Assembly: GCA_018830485.1 (NCBI GenBank)
Contig: JAHJRQ010000014.1
Location: 1 to 32,336 of the forward strand
Source of the DNA: Pseudomonadota bacterium
GTDB lineage: Bacteria > Desulfobacterota > Desulfobulbia > Desulfobulbales > Desulfurivibrionaceae
Length of the DNA: 32,336 bases
Reading direction: 5' to 3'
Shown in pieces: positions 18,325 through 26,527 of this stretch. Made by a program: the position numbers and the translations under genes. The notes beneath the pieces were generated by a model that was not told where the DNA came from, did not search any database, and saw only the letters and a list, made by a program, of their open reading frames with translations. Each line of letters begins with the position of its first letter. Position 1 is the stretch's first letter.

Positions 18325-19311
18325 ATGCCCAAGACAAAACAAATCCCCCATGCCCAGAATGAGGCCTGCCCTAAGGAGCATCCGGTCACCTCCGACTTCA
18401 GGAGCCGACTTCCGCACATAGTCGATCAGGTAGTGGACACCTGCTACAACAATACCTGTTTTGAGCATGTGGAAGCAGAACCCCTGCCCAGCCGCCAACA
18501 TGTCATCGATATCCTCGAATCCTGCCGTGACATCCTCTTCCCCGGTTACTTCCGCAACCAAGGCATCGACAGGGTCAGCCTCAAATACCAGTTGGGATTG
18601 GAAATCTCCGGACTCTATGAAAAACTGACCCGCGAGATCACCAACGCCATCCGGCACGAGTGCCTCCGCCACGACACAAGCTGCCAGCACTGCGAGGACG
18701 CAGGCAAGGAAAACGCTTTCAAGTTCGTCAACTCGCTGCCCGACTTGCGGGCAATTCTGGCCACAGACGTGCGCGCTGCCTACGAAGGCGATCCTGCCGC
18801 CGGCAGTTTTGATGAAATCATCTTCAGCTATCCCGGCATTTACGCCATTATGGTCTACCGGGTTGCCCACGAACTCTATACCCTCGGGGTTCCGATCCTG
18901 CCCCGCATCATGAGTGAGCACGCCCATACCATTACCGGCATCGACATCCACCCGGGCGCCACCATAGGCGGTTCGTTTTTCATCGACCACGGCACCGGCG
19001 TGGTTATCGGCCAGACCAGCACCATCGGCCAGCGAGTCAAGCTCTATCAGGGCGTCACCCTGGGCGCCCTCTCCTTCCGCCGGGACGAATCCGGCGCCCT
19101 GGACCGGAGCAGCAAACGCCACCCCACCATTGAGGACGATGTCACCGTCTATGCTGGCAGCACCATTCTTGGCGGCGACACCGTCATCGGCGCACGATCG
19201 GTCATCGGCGGCAATACCTGGCTCACCCAGTCCGTTCCGCCCGACACCAAGGTTCTGCTCAAATCTCAGGAATTGATCATGAAAACCACGCAAAACCAGC
19301 AGGTAAAATAA
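18325..19311 (+). CDS. cysE: Serine O-acetyltransferase
   Basis: CysE acetylates serine to O-acetylserine, the acceptor of sulfide in cysteine synthesis. The 328 residues include a longer helical N-terminal region than in E. coli (273 residues) and a C-terminal left-handed beta-helix of hexapeptide repeats (about 200-310). The catalytic pair Asp221-His222 (in FFIDHGTG) and His266 (in KRHPTI) are at the expected places. GGAGG lies eight bases before ATG 18325. Its position just after the chrB/rhodanese cluster may be chance or may reflect a need for cysteine during the same stress. Confidence 0.93.
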   Translation: MPKTKQIPHAQNEACPKEHPVTSDFRSRLPHIVDQVVDTCYNNTCFEHVEAEPLPSRQHVIDILESCRDILFPGYFRNQGIDRVSLKYQLGLEISGLYEKLTREITNAIRHECLRHDTSCQHCEDAGKENAFKFVNSLPDLRAILATDVRAAYEGDPAAGSFDEIIFSYPGIYAIMVYRVAHELYTLGVPILPRIMSEHAHTITGIDIHPGATIGGSFFIDHGTGVVIGQTSTIGQRVKLYQGVTLGALSFRRDESGALDRSSKRHPTIEDDVTVYAGSTILGGDTVIGARSVIGGNTWLTQSVPPDTKVLLKSQELIMKTTQNQQVK

Positions 19312-19620
19312 CGCTGAGTTGAGCAGCTTGCCGGATTTTATGCCCTTTTGAGGGGTATAAACGAAACTTATGCCTTTTGGGTGAAAAAACTGGATATTCT
19401 TTAAAACTTCGTTTAGATTGTTAAATTCAGTAAGAATAGCACTTGACTGGCTGCTTTTAACTCCTCGTATTTATACGTAAAGAGCTCTCCGCCGTCTGGC
19501 TTTTCTCCTGCCGACAGAAGATATTATTTTGACCGCGCTCACCCTGCCCCGCGCACAACGGATGCGGTCCTGTACAGTTTACCCACTATCAACCCAATCA
19601 GAATGGAAGGAGATGAGTCT
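19312..19620 (+). other. Intergenic region upstream of the pyruvate:ferredoxin oxidoreductase gene
   Basis: These 309 bases hold no supported gene. An imperfect direct repeat, TTATGCCCTTTTGAGGGG (19338-19355) and TTATGCCTTTTGGGTG (19368-19383), has a 30-bp period, about three helical turns. A likely promoter is TTGACT (19443-19448) with TATTTA (19468-19473) at a long 19-base spacing. That would give a leader of about 140 nt. AAGGAG (19606-19611) is the ribosome binding site for the enzyme. Confidence 0.45.
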
Positions 19621-22600
19621 ATGTCCCGGAAAATGGTCACCATTGATGGTAATCAGGCATGTACCCATGTGGCCTACGCCACCAGCGAGATCATCACGAT
19701 CTACCCCATTACCCCCTCCACCCCCATGGCAGCGGAATCCGACACCAAGGCAGCCTCCAAGCAGGAAAACATCTGGGGCTCCATTCCGGTTGTGACCCAG
19801 ATGCAGTCAGAGGGCGGCGTGGCCGGCGCCCTGCACGGCAGCCTGACCACCGGCGCGCTCTGCACCACCTTCACCGCCTCCCAGGGGCTCTTCCTGATGC
19901 TCCCCAACATGTACAAATTGGCCGGCGAGTTGACCCCGACCGTTTTCCATATCACCGCCCGTTCCGTTGCCTGCCAGGGCTTGTCCATCTTCGGCGACCA
20001 CGGCGATGTCATGGCCGCCCGCCAGACCGGATGGGCCATGCTCTGCTCCCAGAACGTTCAGGAATGTCAGGACATGGCGCTGATCGCCACCCAGGCCGCC
20101 CTGCAAAGCCGCATTCCCTTCATGCACTTCTTCGACGGCTTCCGGACCTCCCACGAGATCCAGAAGATCGAGCAGCTCACCTTCGACGACATGCGCAAGA
20201 TGATCGACGAGGATCTGATCGCCGCCCACCGCGAACGCGGCCTCACTCCGGACCGGCCCAGAATCCGCGGCACCGCCCAGAACCCCGACGTGTACTTCAC
20301 CGGCCGCGAGACCGTGAACAAGTTCTACAGCGCTACCCCGACCATCGTCCAGAAGACCATGGACAAGTTTGCCAAGCTCACCGGCCGCAAATACCATCTC
20401 TTTGATTACTACGGCGCCCCGGATGCCGAGGATGTCGTCATCATGATGGGTTCCGGCGCCGAGACCGTGGCCGCCACCATCGAACATCTGGCCAAAAAGG
20501 GCAAGAAGGTCGGCCTGGTCATCGTCCGCTTGTTCCGCCCCTTCGACTCTGCCGCCCTGGTAAAGGCGTTGCCCAAGAAAGTCAAGCGCATCACCGTACT
20601 CGACCGCACCAAGGAGCCGGGTTCCGCCGGCGAGCCCCTGTACCTCGACATCCGCGCCGCAGTCGGCGAGGCGGTTGAGGCAGGCACCCTCAAGAAATCC
20701 CCGATCATCCTGGGCGGCCGTTACGGCCTCGGCTCCGCCGAGTTCACCCCGGCCATGGTCAAGGCGGTTTTCGACAACATGGCGGCCAAGAAGGCAAAGA
20801 CCCACTTCTGCGTCGGCCCGGACGACGATGTCGCCCGCACCAGCCTCAAGTACAACCCCTCCTTCAACATCGAGGGCAAGGATGTCACCCGCGCCATGTT
20901 CTACGGCCTGGGCGCCGACGGCACCGTTGGCGCCAACAAGAACACCATCAAGATCATCGGCACCGAGACCCCGAACAACGCCCAGGGCTATTTTGTTTAC
21001 GACTCCAAGAAATCCGGCTCCATCACCACCAGCCATCTGCGTTTCGGCAAAAACAAGATCGTTGCCCCGTATCTCATCAACAAGGCGAACTTCGTGGCCT
21101 GCCACAACTTCACCTTCCTTGACAAGTACGACATGGTCGGCAACCTGGAAACCGGCGGCACCTTCCTTTTGACCACCACCTTCAACAAGGATCAGGTCTG
21201 GAAGCAGTTGCCCTCCTCGGTCCAGAAGGATCTGATGGAGAAAAAGGCCAAATTCTACATCATCGACGCCATCACCCTGGCCGAGGCCATCGGCCTGGGC
21301 GCCAGGATCAACATGATCATGCAGACCGCCTTCTTCCTGCTCTCCGGCATCCTCACCAAGGATGAGGCGATCAAGTCCATCAAGGACGCGATCAAGAAGA
21401 CCTACGGTAAGAAGGGCGACAAGGTCGTCAACATGAACTACGCCGCGGTTGATACGGCAGTGAACAACATCGTTGAGATCAAGATCCCCAAAACCGCGGG
21501 CGGCCACGAGAAACCGCCCGTTGTTCCCGCCGACGCCCCGGCCTTTGTCAAGGAAGTCACTGCCAAGATGATCGAAGGCAAGGGCGACCAGGTCAAGGTC
21601 TCCCAGATGCCCTGCGACGGGACCTGGCCCACTGCCACCACCCAGTACGAGAAGCGCAACATTGCGGTGCATGTGCCCGAGTGGCTGCCCAAAAACTGCA
21701 TCCAGTGCGGCCGCTGCTCCCTGGTCTGCCCCCATGCCGCCATCCGGATGAAGATCGTCAAGGATAGCGAGCTCAAGAAACTGCCCAAGAGCATGAAGAG
21801 TGTCGATGCTGTCGGCGCCCAGTTCAAGGGAAGCAAAACCCTCATTCAGGTCTTCACCGAAGACTGCTGCGGCTGCACCCTCTGTGTCGACGCCTGCCCG
21901 GCCAAGGAAAAGGCCCTGAAGATGATCGAAAACAACGAGGCGGTTCGCACCCAGGAAATTCCCAATGTTAAGTACTTCCTGAGCCTGCCCGAGGTCGCCA
22001 ATAAGGAAATCGATCCTTCCACCGTCAAGGGCAGCCAGTTGCTCCGCCCCTTGTTCGAGTTCTCCGGCGCTTGCGCCGGTTGCGGCGAAACCCCCTACAT
22101 CAAGCTGGCCACCCAGATGTTCGGCGACCGGATGATGATTGCCAATGCCACGGGCTGCTCCTCAATCTACAGCGGCAACCTGCCAACCACCCCGTATTGC
22201 AAGCGGGCCGATGGCCGCGGCCCGACCTGGGCCAACTCCCTGTTCGAGGACAACGCCGAATTCGGTCTTGGCATGCGCAACACCGCAAACAAATTCGCGG
22301 CCCAGGCTGCCGAGTTGCTGGCCAAGGCCGTGGGAGAAAAACTCATCACCAAGAAAATGGCTGACGAGATGACCTCTGCTTCCCAGAAAACCCAGGACGA
22401 GATCGAAGCCCAACGCGGCAGGGTTGCCAAACTGAAGGAAACCCTTGGCAAGAGCACATCGGTAATAGCTAAACGGCTTCTGCCCATTGCGGACTACCTG
22501 GTGAAAAAATCAGTCTGGATCTTCGGCGGCGACGGTTGGGCCTATGATATCGGCTACGGCGGTCTGGACCATGTGCTTGCCTCCGGCGAGAACGTCAATG

Positions 22601-23166
22601 TTCTGATCATGGATACCGAGGTGTACTCCAACACCGGCGGCCAGATGTCCAAGTCCACCCCGCGTGCAGCAACGGCGCAGTTTGCAGCAGGCGGCAAGAA
22701 GATGCCGAAGAAGGACATCGGCATGATCTTCTCCACCTACGGCAACGTCTATGTGGCCAAGATTGCCCTGGGCGCCAACCCGAGCCAGGTGGTCAAGGCC
22801 TTTGCCGAGGCCGAGGCGTACGAAGGCCCCTCTTTGATCATCGCCTACGCTCACTGCATCAACCACGGCATCAACATGGCCAAGGGCTTTGACCAGCAGA
22901 AGAAAGCGGTAGCCTGCGGCCACTGGCCCCTGTACCGCTACAACCCGGAGCTGGAGGAGCAGGGCAAGAACCCCTTGACCATCGACAGCAAAGCGCCGTC
23001 CATTCCCTTTGAGGAATACGCCTTGAACGAGAACCGCTACCGGGCGCTCAAGATGATGAATCCGGAGCATGCAGACGAACTCATGGCACTGAGCCAGAAG
23101 GACGTGGAAAAATCCTGGAAGTTCCTGGAAGGCCGGGCCAAGGCTCTGGAGCCGGAAAAGAAGTAA
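19621..23166 (+). CDS. nifJ: Pyruvate:ferredoxin (flavodoxin) oxidoreductase
   Basis: The enzyme turns pyruvate and CoA into acetyl-CoA and CO2 with reduction of ferredoxin; it is central to carbon metabolism of anaerobes. All domains are in a single 1181-residue chain: pyrimidine-binding domain I (about 1-250, with the TPITPSTPMAAESD-like segment IYPITPSTPMA), domain II (about 260-400), the gamma-type domain (about 410-640), a two-cluster ferredoxin domain with Cys693/696/699/703 and Cys749/752/755/759, and the TPP pyrophosphate-binding domain with GDG at 970-972 and NTGGQ further on. A CAGCGE segment before the TPP domain supplies the proximal cluster ligands. ATG 19621 is preferred to ATG 19603 because AAGGAG sits between them. 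A strong terminator follows. Confidence 0.97.
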   Translation: MSRKMVTIDGNQACTHVAYATSEIITIYPITPSTPMAAESDTKAASKQENIWGSIPVVTQMQSEGGVAGALHGSLTTGALCTTFTASQGLFLMLPNMYKLAGELTPTVFHITARSVACQGLSIFGDHGDVMAARQTGWAMLCSQNVQECQDMALIATQAALQSRIPFMHFFDGFRTSHEIQKIEQLTFDDMRKMIDEDLIAAHRERGLTPDRPRIRGTAQNPDVYFTGRETVNKFYSATPTIVQKTMDKFAKLTGRKYHLFDYYGAPDAEDVVIMMGSGAETVAATIEHLAKKGKKVGLVIVRLFRPFDSAALVKALPKKVKRITVLDRTKEPGSAGEPLYLDIRAAVGEAVEAGTLKKSPIILGGRYGLGSAEFTPAMVKAVFDNMAAKKAKTHFCVGPDDDVARTSLKYNPSFNIEGKDVTRAMFYGLGADGTVGANKNTIKIIGTETPNNAQGYFVYDSKKSGSITTSHLRFGKNKIVAPYLINKANFVACHNFTFLDKYDMVGNLETGGTFLLTTTFNKDQVWKQLPSSVQKDLMEKKAKFYIIDAITLAEAIGLGARINMIMQTAFFLLSGILTKDEAIKSIKDAIKKTYGKKGDKVVNMNYAAVDTAVNNIVEIKIPKTAGGHEKPPVVPADAPAFVKEVTAKMIEGKGDQVKVSQMPCDGTWPTATTQYEKRNIAVHVPEWLPKNCIQCGRCSLVCPHAAIRMKIVKDSELKKLPKSMKSVDAVGAQFKGSKTLIQVFTEDCCGCTLCVDACPAKEKALKMIENNEAVRTQEIPNVKYFLSLPEVANKEIDPSTVKGSQLLRPLFEFSGACAGCGETPYIKLATQMFGDRMMIANATGCSSIYSGNLPTTPYCKRADGRGPTWANSLFEDNAEFGLGMRNTANKFAAQAAELLAKAVGEKLITKKMADEMTSASQKTQDEIEAQRGRVAKLKETLGKSTSVIAKRLLPIADYLVKKSVWIFGGDGWAYDIGYGGLDHVLASGENVNVLIMDTEVYSNTGGQMSKSTPRAATAQFAAGGKKMPKKDIGMIFSTYGNVYVAKIALGANPSQVVKAFAEAEAYEGPSLIIAYAHCINHGINMAKGFDQQKKAVACGHWPLYRYNPELEEQGKNPLTIDSKAPSIPFEEYALNENRYRALKMMNPEHADELMALSQKDVEKSWKFLEGRAKALEPEKK

Positions 23167-23194
23167 AACATGGCTTGACCAAGTCCTGTTTGGG

Positions 23195-23229
23195 AATCCT
23201 GCCTTGCCTAGCAAGGCAGGATTTTTTTA
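23195..23229 (+). terminator. Rho-independent terminator after the pyruvate:ferredoxin oxidoreductase gene
   Basis: A 12-13 bp perfect stem (ATCCTGCCTTGC with GCAAGGCAGGAT, 3-nt loop CTA at 23208-23210) is followed by seven T residues. It starts 29 bases after the stop codon. Confidence 0.93.
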
Positions 23230-23230
23230 T

Positions 23231-23353
23231 AACTAGTTAGCAGTTAGCGGCACCACATCTGCGTTGGCATCGGCCTGCTCATGTGCAATAGCACACTTCG
23301 CAGACCTCTTACTAGCCTCTGCGGCAGCAGTGAAGCGGCGCTGCTAACGAGTT
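23231..23353 (+). repeat. 123-bp inverted-repeat-bounded element (MITE-like?)
   Basis: AACTAGTTAGCAG (23231-23243) and CTGCTAACGAGTT (23341-23353) are inverted copies matching at 12 of 13 bases. Inside are smaller dyads, such as TGTGC/GCACA around a 4-nt loop near 23285. There is no ORF and no clear target-site duplication. It begins directly after the terminator and ends before the dapL leader, so it looks like an inserted unit. One copy in the window does not prove mobility. Confidence 0.4.
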
Positions 23354-23355
23354 AC

Positions 23356-23408
23356 ATTCCGTAATTATCGCTCCATTACGGAATCAAGCTGAAGAGTTAA
23401 GCTTTTTT
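23356..23408 (+). promoter_or_regulatory. dapL leader hairpins
   Basis: ATTCCGTAAT (23356-23365) and ATTACGGAAT (23375-23384) form a perfect 10-bp stem with a 9-nt loop. Right after it AAGCT (23386-23390) and AGCTT (23400-23404) form a weak stem leading into six T residues (23403-23408), which is terminator-like. The dapL ribosome binding site GGAGG follows at once. An attenuation role is possible; the features of a lysine riboswitch are not present. Confidence 0.4.
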
Positions 23409-23422
23409 ACGCAGGAGGAACA

Positions 23423-24658
23423 ATGACCTTAATAAATGAAAACTATCTCAAACTTAAAGCGGGCTACCTCTTTCCGGAAATCGGCCGCAGGGTAAAAGCC
23501 TTTACCGACGCCAATCCCGATGCTAAGGTAATCCGCCTTGGCATCGGCGATGTGACCCAACCCCTTGCCCCGGCAGTGATCAAGGCTTTCCATGACGGGG
23601 TTGACGACCTGGCCCGGGGGGAATCCTTCCACGGCTATGGGCCGGAGCAGGGATACGACTGGCTGAGCACAATCATCATCGAAAAATCATACCAACCGCT
23701 GGGTGTGGATCTCTTGCCCTCGGAGGTTTTCATCTCCGACGGATCCAAATGCGACAGCGCCAATATCCTGGACATCCTTGCCCTGACAAACAAGGTTGCC
23801 ATCTGCGACCCGGTGTATCCGGTCTATAACGACACCAATGTCATGATCGGCCGTACCGGCGAGGCCAACGAAAAAGGCTACTACGAGGGGCTGGTCTATC
23901 TGCCCTGCACCGAGGCAAACAACTTTACCCCGGCTATCCCCAAGGAAAAAGTTGACATCATCTATCTCTGCTACCCCAACAACCCCACCGGTATGGTGGC
24001 CACCAGGGCAGAGCTGAAGGCGTGGGTAGACTATGCCAATGCCCAGGGCTCGATCATCTTTTTTGACGCAGCCTACGAAGCCTACATCACCGAGCCGGGC
24101 ATACCCCATTCCATCTACGAGATCGAGGGGGCGAAAACCTGTGCCATCGAATTCCGCTCCTTTTCCAAAACCGCTGGCTTTACCGGGGTACGCTGCGGCC
24201 TGACCGTGGTGCCGGTACAACTCACGGCCACGACAACGAGCGGTGAAAAGATCGCCTTGAACCGGTTATGGAACCGGAGGCAATGCACCAAGTTCAACGG
24301 CGTCTCTTACCCGGTGCAGCGGGCGGCAGCCGCGGTTTACTCCGACGAGGGCTGGGCTCAGGTACAAGAAACCATCTCTTTTTACATGGAAAACGCCCGC
24401 CTGATCAGGGAAGGGCTCTCCTCCGCCGGCATCACTTGCTACGGCGGGGTCAATGCACCCTATATCTGGCTCAAAACACCGGAAGGCATGAAGAGTTGGG
24501 ATTTCTTCGACAAGCTGCTCAACGAGTGCCATGTGGTTGGGACGCCGGGCAGCGGTTTTGGACCCAGTGGCGAGGGGTATTTCCGGCTCTCGGCCTTTGG
24601 CTCGCGAGAAAATGTGCAGGAGGCAATACGGAGAATCCAACAGAAATGGGGCAGATAA
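23423..24658 (+). CDS. dapL: LL-diaminopimelate aminotransferase
   Basis: DapL converts tetrahydrodipicolinate directly to LL-diaminopimelate with glutamate as amino donor, a one-step shortcut in lysine and peptidoglycan precursor synthesis found in many Desulfobacterota, chlamydiae and plants. The 411 residues match the family (about 410). The PLP-binding lysine is Lys249 in [20 protein letters not shown] and DAAYEAYI, both typical of fold-type I class I aminotransferases, precede it. The N-terminal [16 protein letters not shown] is diagnostic for DapL against other aspartate-family enzymes. GCAGGAGG precedes ATG 23423. It seems monocistronic. Confidence 0.95.
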   Translation: MTLINENYLKLKAGYLFPEIGRRVKAFTDANPDAKVIRLGIGDVTQPLAPAVIKAFHDGVDDLARGESFHGYGPEQGYDWLSTIIIEKSYQPLGVDLLPSEVFISDGSKCDSANILDILALTNKVAICDPVYPVYNDTNVMIGRTGEANEKGYYEGLVYLPCTEANNFTPAIPKEKVDIIYLCYPNNPTGMVATRAELKAWVDYANAQGSIIFFDAAYEAYITEPGIPHSIYEIEGAKTCAIEFRSFSKTAGFTGVRCGLTVVPVQLTATTTSGEKIALNRLWNRRQCTKFNGVSYPVQRAAAAVYSDEGWAQVQETISFYMENARLIREGLSSAGITCYGGVNAPYIWLKTPEGMKSWDFFDKLLNECHVVGTPGSGFGPSGEGYFRLSAFGSRENVQEAIRRIQQKWGR

Positions 24659-24675
24659 GATTCCATTGAGCATAC

Positions 24676-24710
24676 ACATAACAAGGCGTCGGCTTGACGC
24701 CTTGTTATGT
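24676..24710. terminator. Perfect 15-bp hairpin between convergent dapL and the AraC-type gene
   Basis: ACATAACAAGGCGTC (24676-24690) and GACGCCTTGTTATGT (24696-24710) are perfect inverted copies around a 5-nt loop. No T-tract follows on either strand. The site lies 18 bases after the dapL stop and 42 bases beyond the end of the opposing gene, so it is probably a shared transcript-end structure. Confidence 0.55.
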
Positions 24711-24751
24711 TGGACACCCCCCGGGATGACCCTTTCCGGAAAGCGCGCCGC

Positions 24752-25747
24752 TCACGTATCAGGCATATCCACCAGTCGCTGAAACTTGCCGCGATACTCG
24801 GTGGGATTCAGGCCGGTATATTTTCTAAAAACACGCCTAAAAAAGCTGCTGTCCTCGTAGCCCACCTTGTAACTGATTTCGTCAAAGGTTTCTCTGCCCG
24901 ACTCCAGAATCTTTTTAGCCTCCTCCACCCGCACCCGCTGCAGGTAACACAGCAACGTATCGCCGGTGGCCGCCTTAAAACGGCGCTCCATGGTACGCCG
25001 GCCCATGCCGTTGCGCCCAGCCAACACTTCAATGTCGATCTCTTCGGAAAACTGCTCTTCAAGAAAATGCTGGCAACGCAAGACGGCATCATCCTTGTGG
25101 TTGCGCTGAAAACGAAAGGGGGTGTAGGGTGCCTGGGAACATCTTCCCATATCATGCGCCAGGGCTTTGCTGCATTCAACCGCCACTTGATGACCGCAGT
25201 ACTTCTCCACCAGATATATGGCAAGGTCAATGCAACTGCTGAAGGACCCCGAACAAAAAATATCACCGGCATCGGTTATGAGCTTTTCCGGCTTGAGGAT
25301 CACCTCAGGATAGAGCTGGCGAAACTCTTCCGCCACCGCCCAATGGGTTGTGGCCTCCTTGCCGTTGAGCAGGCGAGTCAGGGCAAGGACAAAGGAACCG
25401 GTACATATGCTGGCCAGGTGGGCACCCTGCTCATAGTGGCCAATCAGCCAGGGAATCACCGTATTACCGATTCTGACCAAGGAATTTTCGATATGGAACA
25501 CCGCCGGGATAATGATAAGATCTGTCTGCGTGATCTCCCGGATAGAGGCATGCGGCTGTAACGACAGGTTATTATTACAGATAATCGGTTTTCCGGAGAT
25601 GGTCGCAACCTCCACCTCAAAGAATGGGAAAACACTCTGTCCAAAGATACGATTCCATAACACTCCGGCATTGGTGAACACATCCATGGGGCCGGTAATC
25701 GTTGTCGCCGAGGCCCCATCCACGGCCAAGATTGTAACCTTCTTCAT
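24752..25747 (-). CDS. GlxA-type transcriptional regulator (DJ-1/PfpI + AraC domains)
   Basis: The 331-residue protein has an N-terminal DJ-1/PfpI-like domain (about 3-185), with Cys115 at the nucleophile-elbow position in ASICTGSF, and a C-terminal AraC-type double helix-turn-helix (about 222-322) with the usual RRTMERRF and YEDSSFFRRVFRKYTGLNPTEYR segments. Such proteins activate or repress nearby genes in response to unknown small molecules. ATG 25747 follows a G-rich ribosome binding site (GGAGGGGGT). It is divergent from a cytochrome c gene 211 bp away, which is its most obvious candidate target. Confidence 0.9.
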   Translation of the reverse strand: MKKVTILAVDGASATTITGPMDVFTNAGVLWNRIFGQSVFPFFEVEVATISGKPIICNNNLSLQPHASIREITQTDLIIIPAVFHIENSLVRIGNTVIPWLIGHYEQGAHLASICTGSFVLALTRLLNGKEATTHWAVAEEFRQLYPEVILKPEKLITDAGDIFCSGSFSSCIDLAIYLVEKYCGHQVAVECSKALAHDMGRCSQAPYTPFRFQRNHKDDAVLRCQHFLEEQFSEEIDIEVLAGRNGMGRRTMERRFKAATGDTLLCYLQRVRVEEAKKILESGRETFDEISYKVGYEDSSFFRRVFRKYTGLNPTEYRGKFQRLVDMPDT

Positions 25748-25958
25748 ACCCCCTCCCCCCGCAATCTGCGATTGTCGCTCATCGTAGCTCGTCTCACGTC
25801 CGCATCGTACAACAGCGTCCCAGGCAAAGACAAGACGCTGACGGATTTCGCCTCTTCATTGTCGCTAACGACACTGTTCAAGACCAGACACCTCTGTCTA
25901 TACTTTAGAGAAGGAAGGAAAGAATAACTACTTTTTTTGGGGAAAAGGAGAAAACACC
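25748..25958. promoter_or_regulatory. Divergent regulator/cytochrome c control region
   Basis: On the plus strand a -10-like TATACT (25899-25904) lies 55 bases before the cytochrome c gene, but the -35 (GTTCAA, 25876-25881) is poor, as expected for an activator-dependent promoter. On the minus strand TTGTCT and TACGAT about 18 bases apart near 25802-25831 could serve the regulator. A small TGTCG/CGACA dyad with a CTAA loop lies at 25860-25873. Confidence 0.3.
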
Positions 25959-26363
25959 ATGCCACACCGACAGCTCTTTCTCAGCATCTTAATGGTCTCA
26001 GTTTTTTTTGCCGCTTTTTCATTGCCAGCCGAGGCAAAAGATCTCAAGCGTTATGACAAGGGGACCGACAGTTGCCGCATTCTCGGAGGGGATAGTATGT
26101 GGTATGGAAAGGGACGACAACTTTTCGTGGAAAGATGCAAGAGCTGTCACACCCGCACCAACGACAAGGGTGCGCCATTCCTGCATACCGAGTCGAAGGT
26201 TCCCAACGCCTGGGACCGGGTTTTTTATCAAAAATACCCAGCCTGCGCCAAACAAGGTGCATGGAACGGAATAACAATGCAAGAATTGTTGGTGTTAAAC
26301 GATTTTCTCTGGCGATTTGGGGCCACCACCTATGATCCGAAAGACGAAAGCAAGTGTGGCTGA
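25959..26363 (+). CDS. Small exported monoheme cytochrome c
   Basis: This is a 134-residue protein with a signal peptide (about 1-26, ending in an AEA cleavage site) and one heme-binding motif CKSCH (60-64). A Met at 107 (in ITMQEL) could be the distal heme ligand. Further cysteines at 39, 96 and 133 are outside the heme motif and could form a disulfide. It should be periplasmic and carry electrons, but the partner is unknown; no oxidase or reductase gene is next to it. AAAGGAG precedes ATG 25959. It is divergent from the GlxA-type regulator and ends before a bidirectional terminator. Confidence 0.85.
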   Translation: MPHRQLFLSILMVSVFFAAFSLPAEAKDLKRYDKGTDSCRILGGDSMWYGKGRQLFVERCKSCHTRTNDKGAPFLHTESKVPNAWDRVFYQKYPACAKQGAWNGITMQELLVLNDFLWRFGATTYDPKDESKCG

Positions 26364-26371
26364 TAGAATTT

Positions 26372-26392
26372 TTTCTCCTGGTCCAGGAGAAA
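26372..26392 (+). repeat. Short hairpin after the cytochrome c gene
   Basis: TTTCTCCTG (26372-26380) and CAGGAGAAA (26384-26392) form a 9-bp stem with a 3-nt loop, nine bases after the cytochrome stop codon. The T-run precedes rather than follows it, so it is more likely an mRNA-end structure than a terminator. Confidence 0.4.
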
Positions 26393-26419
26393 TAGCGCTT
26401 CACAATGACAGAGCCTAAA

Positions 26420-26464
26420 AAAAAGACATCCTCTCGTGTGCTAAAATAGAGAGGATGTCTTTTT
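26420..26464. terminator. Bidirectional terminator between cytochrome c and tyrS
   Basis: A perfect 16-bp inverted repeat (26420-26435 with 26449-26464; arms carry GACATCCTCTC and GAGAGGATGTC) has A5 at one end and T5 at the other. It can therefore terminate both the plus-strand cytochrome transcript and the minus-strand tyrS transcript. Confidence 0.92.
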
Positions 26465-26527
26465 GTATCTCTTCAAGAGAACAACTGGCAAGATCCCGTT
26501 TCTTCAGAAAAAACGATTCATTGGGTT

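Noticed and set aside
17848-19293. 481-codon minus-strand frame across the MFS and cysE genes
   Set aside because: It spans two well-supported genes and their gap and shows no protein-family feature.
19807-21735. 642-codon minus-strand frame inside the pyruvate:ferredoxin oxidoreductase gene
   Set aside because: Shadow of a strongly conserved gene; low-complexity composition and no motif.
23231-23422. Lysine riboswitch before dapL
   Set aside because: The region is hairpin-rich but lacks the conserved core and multi-helix arrangement of the L-box; the structures found are simple inverted repeats.
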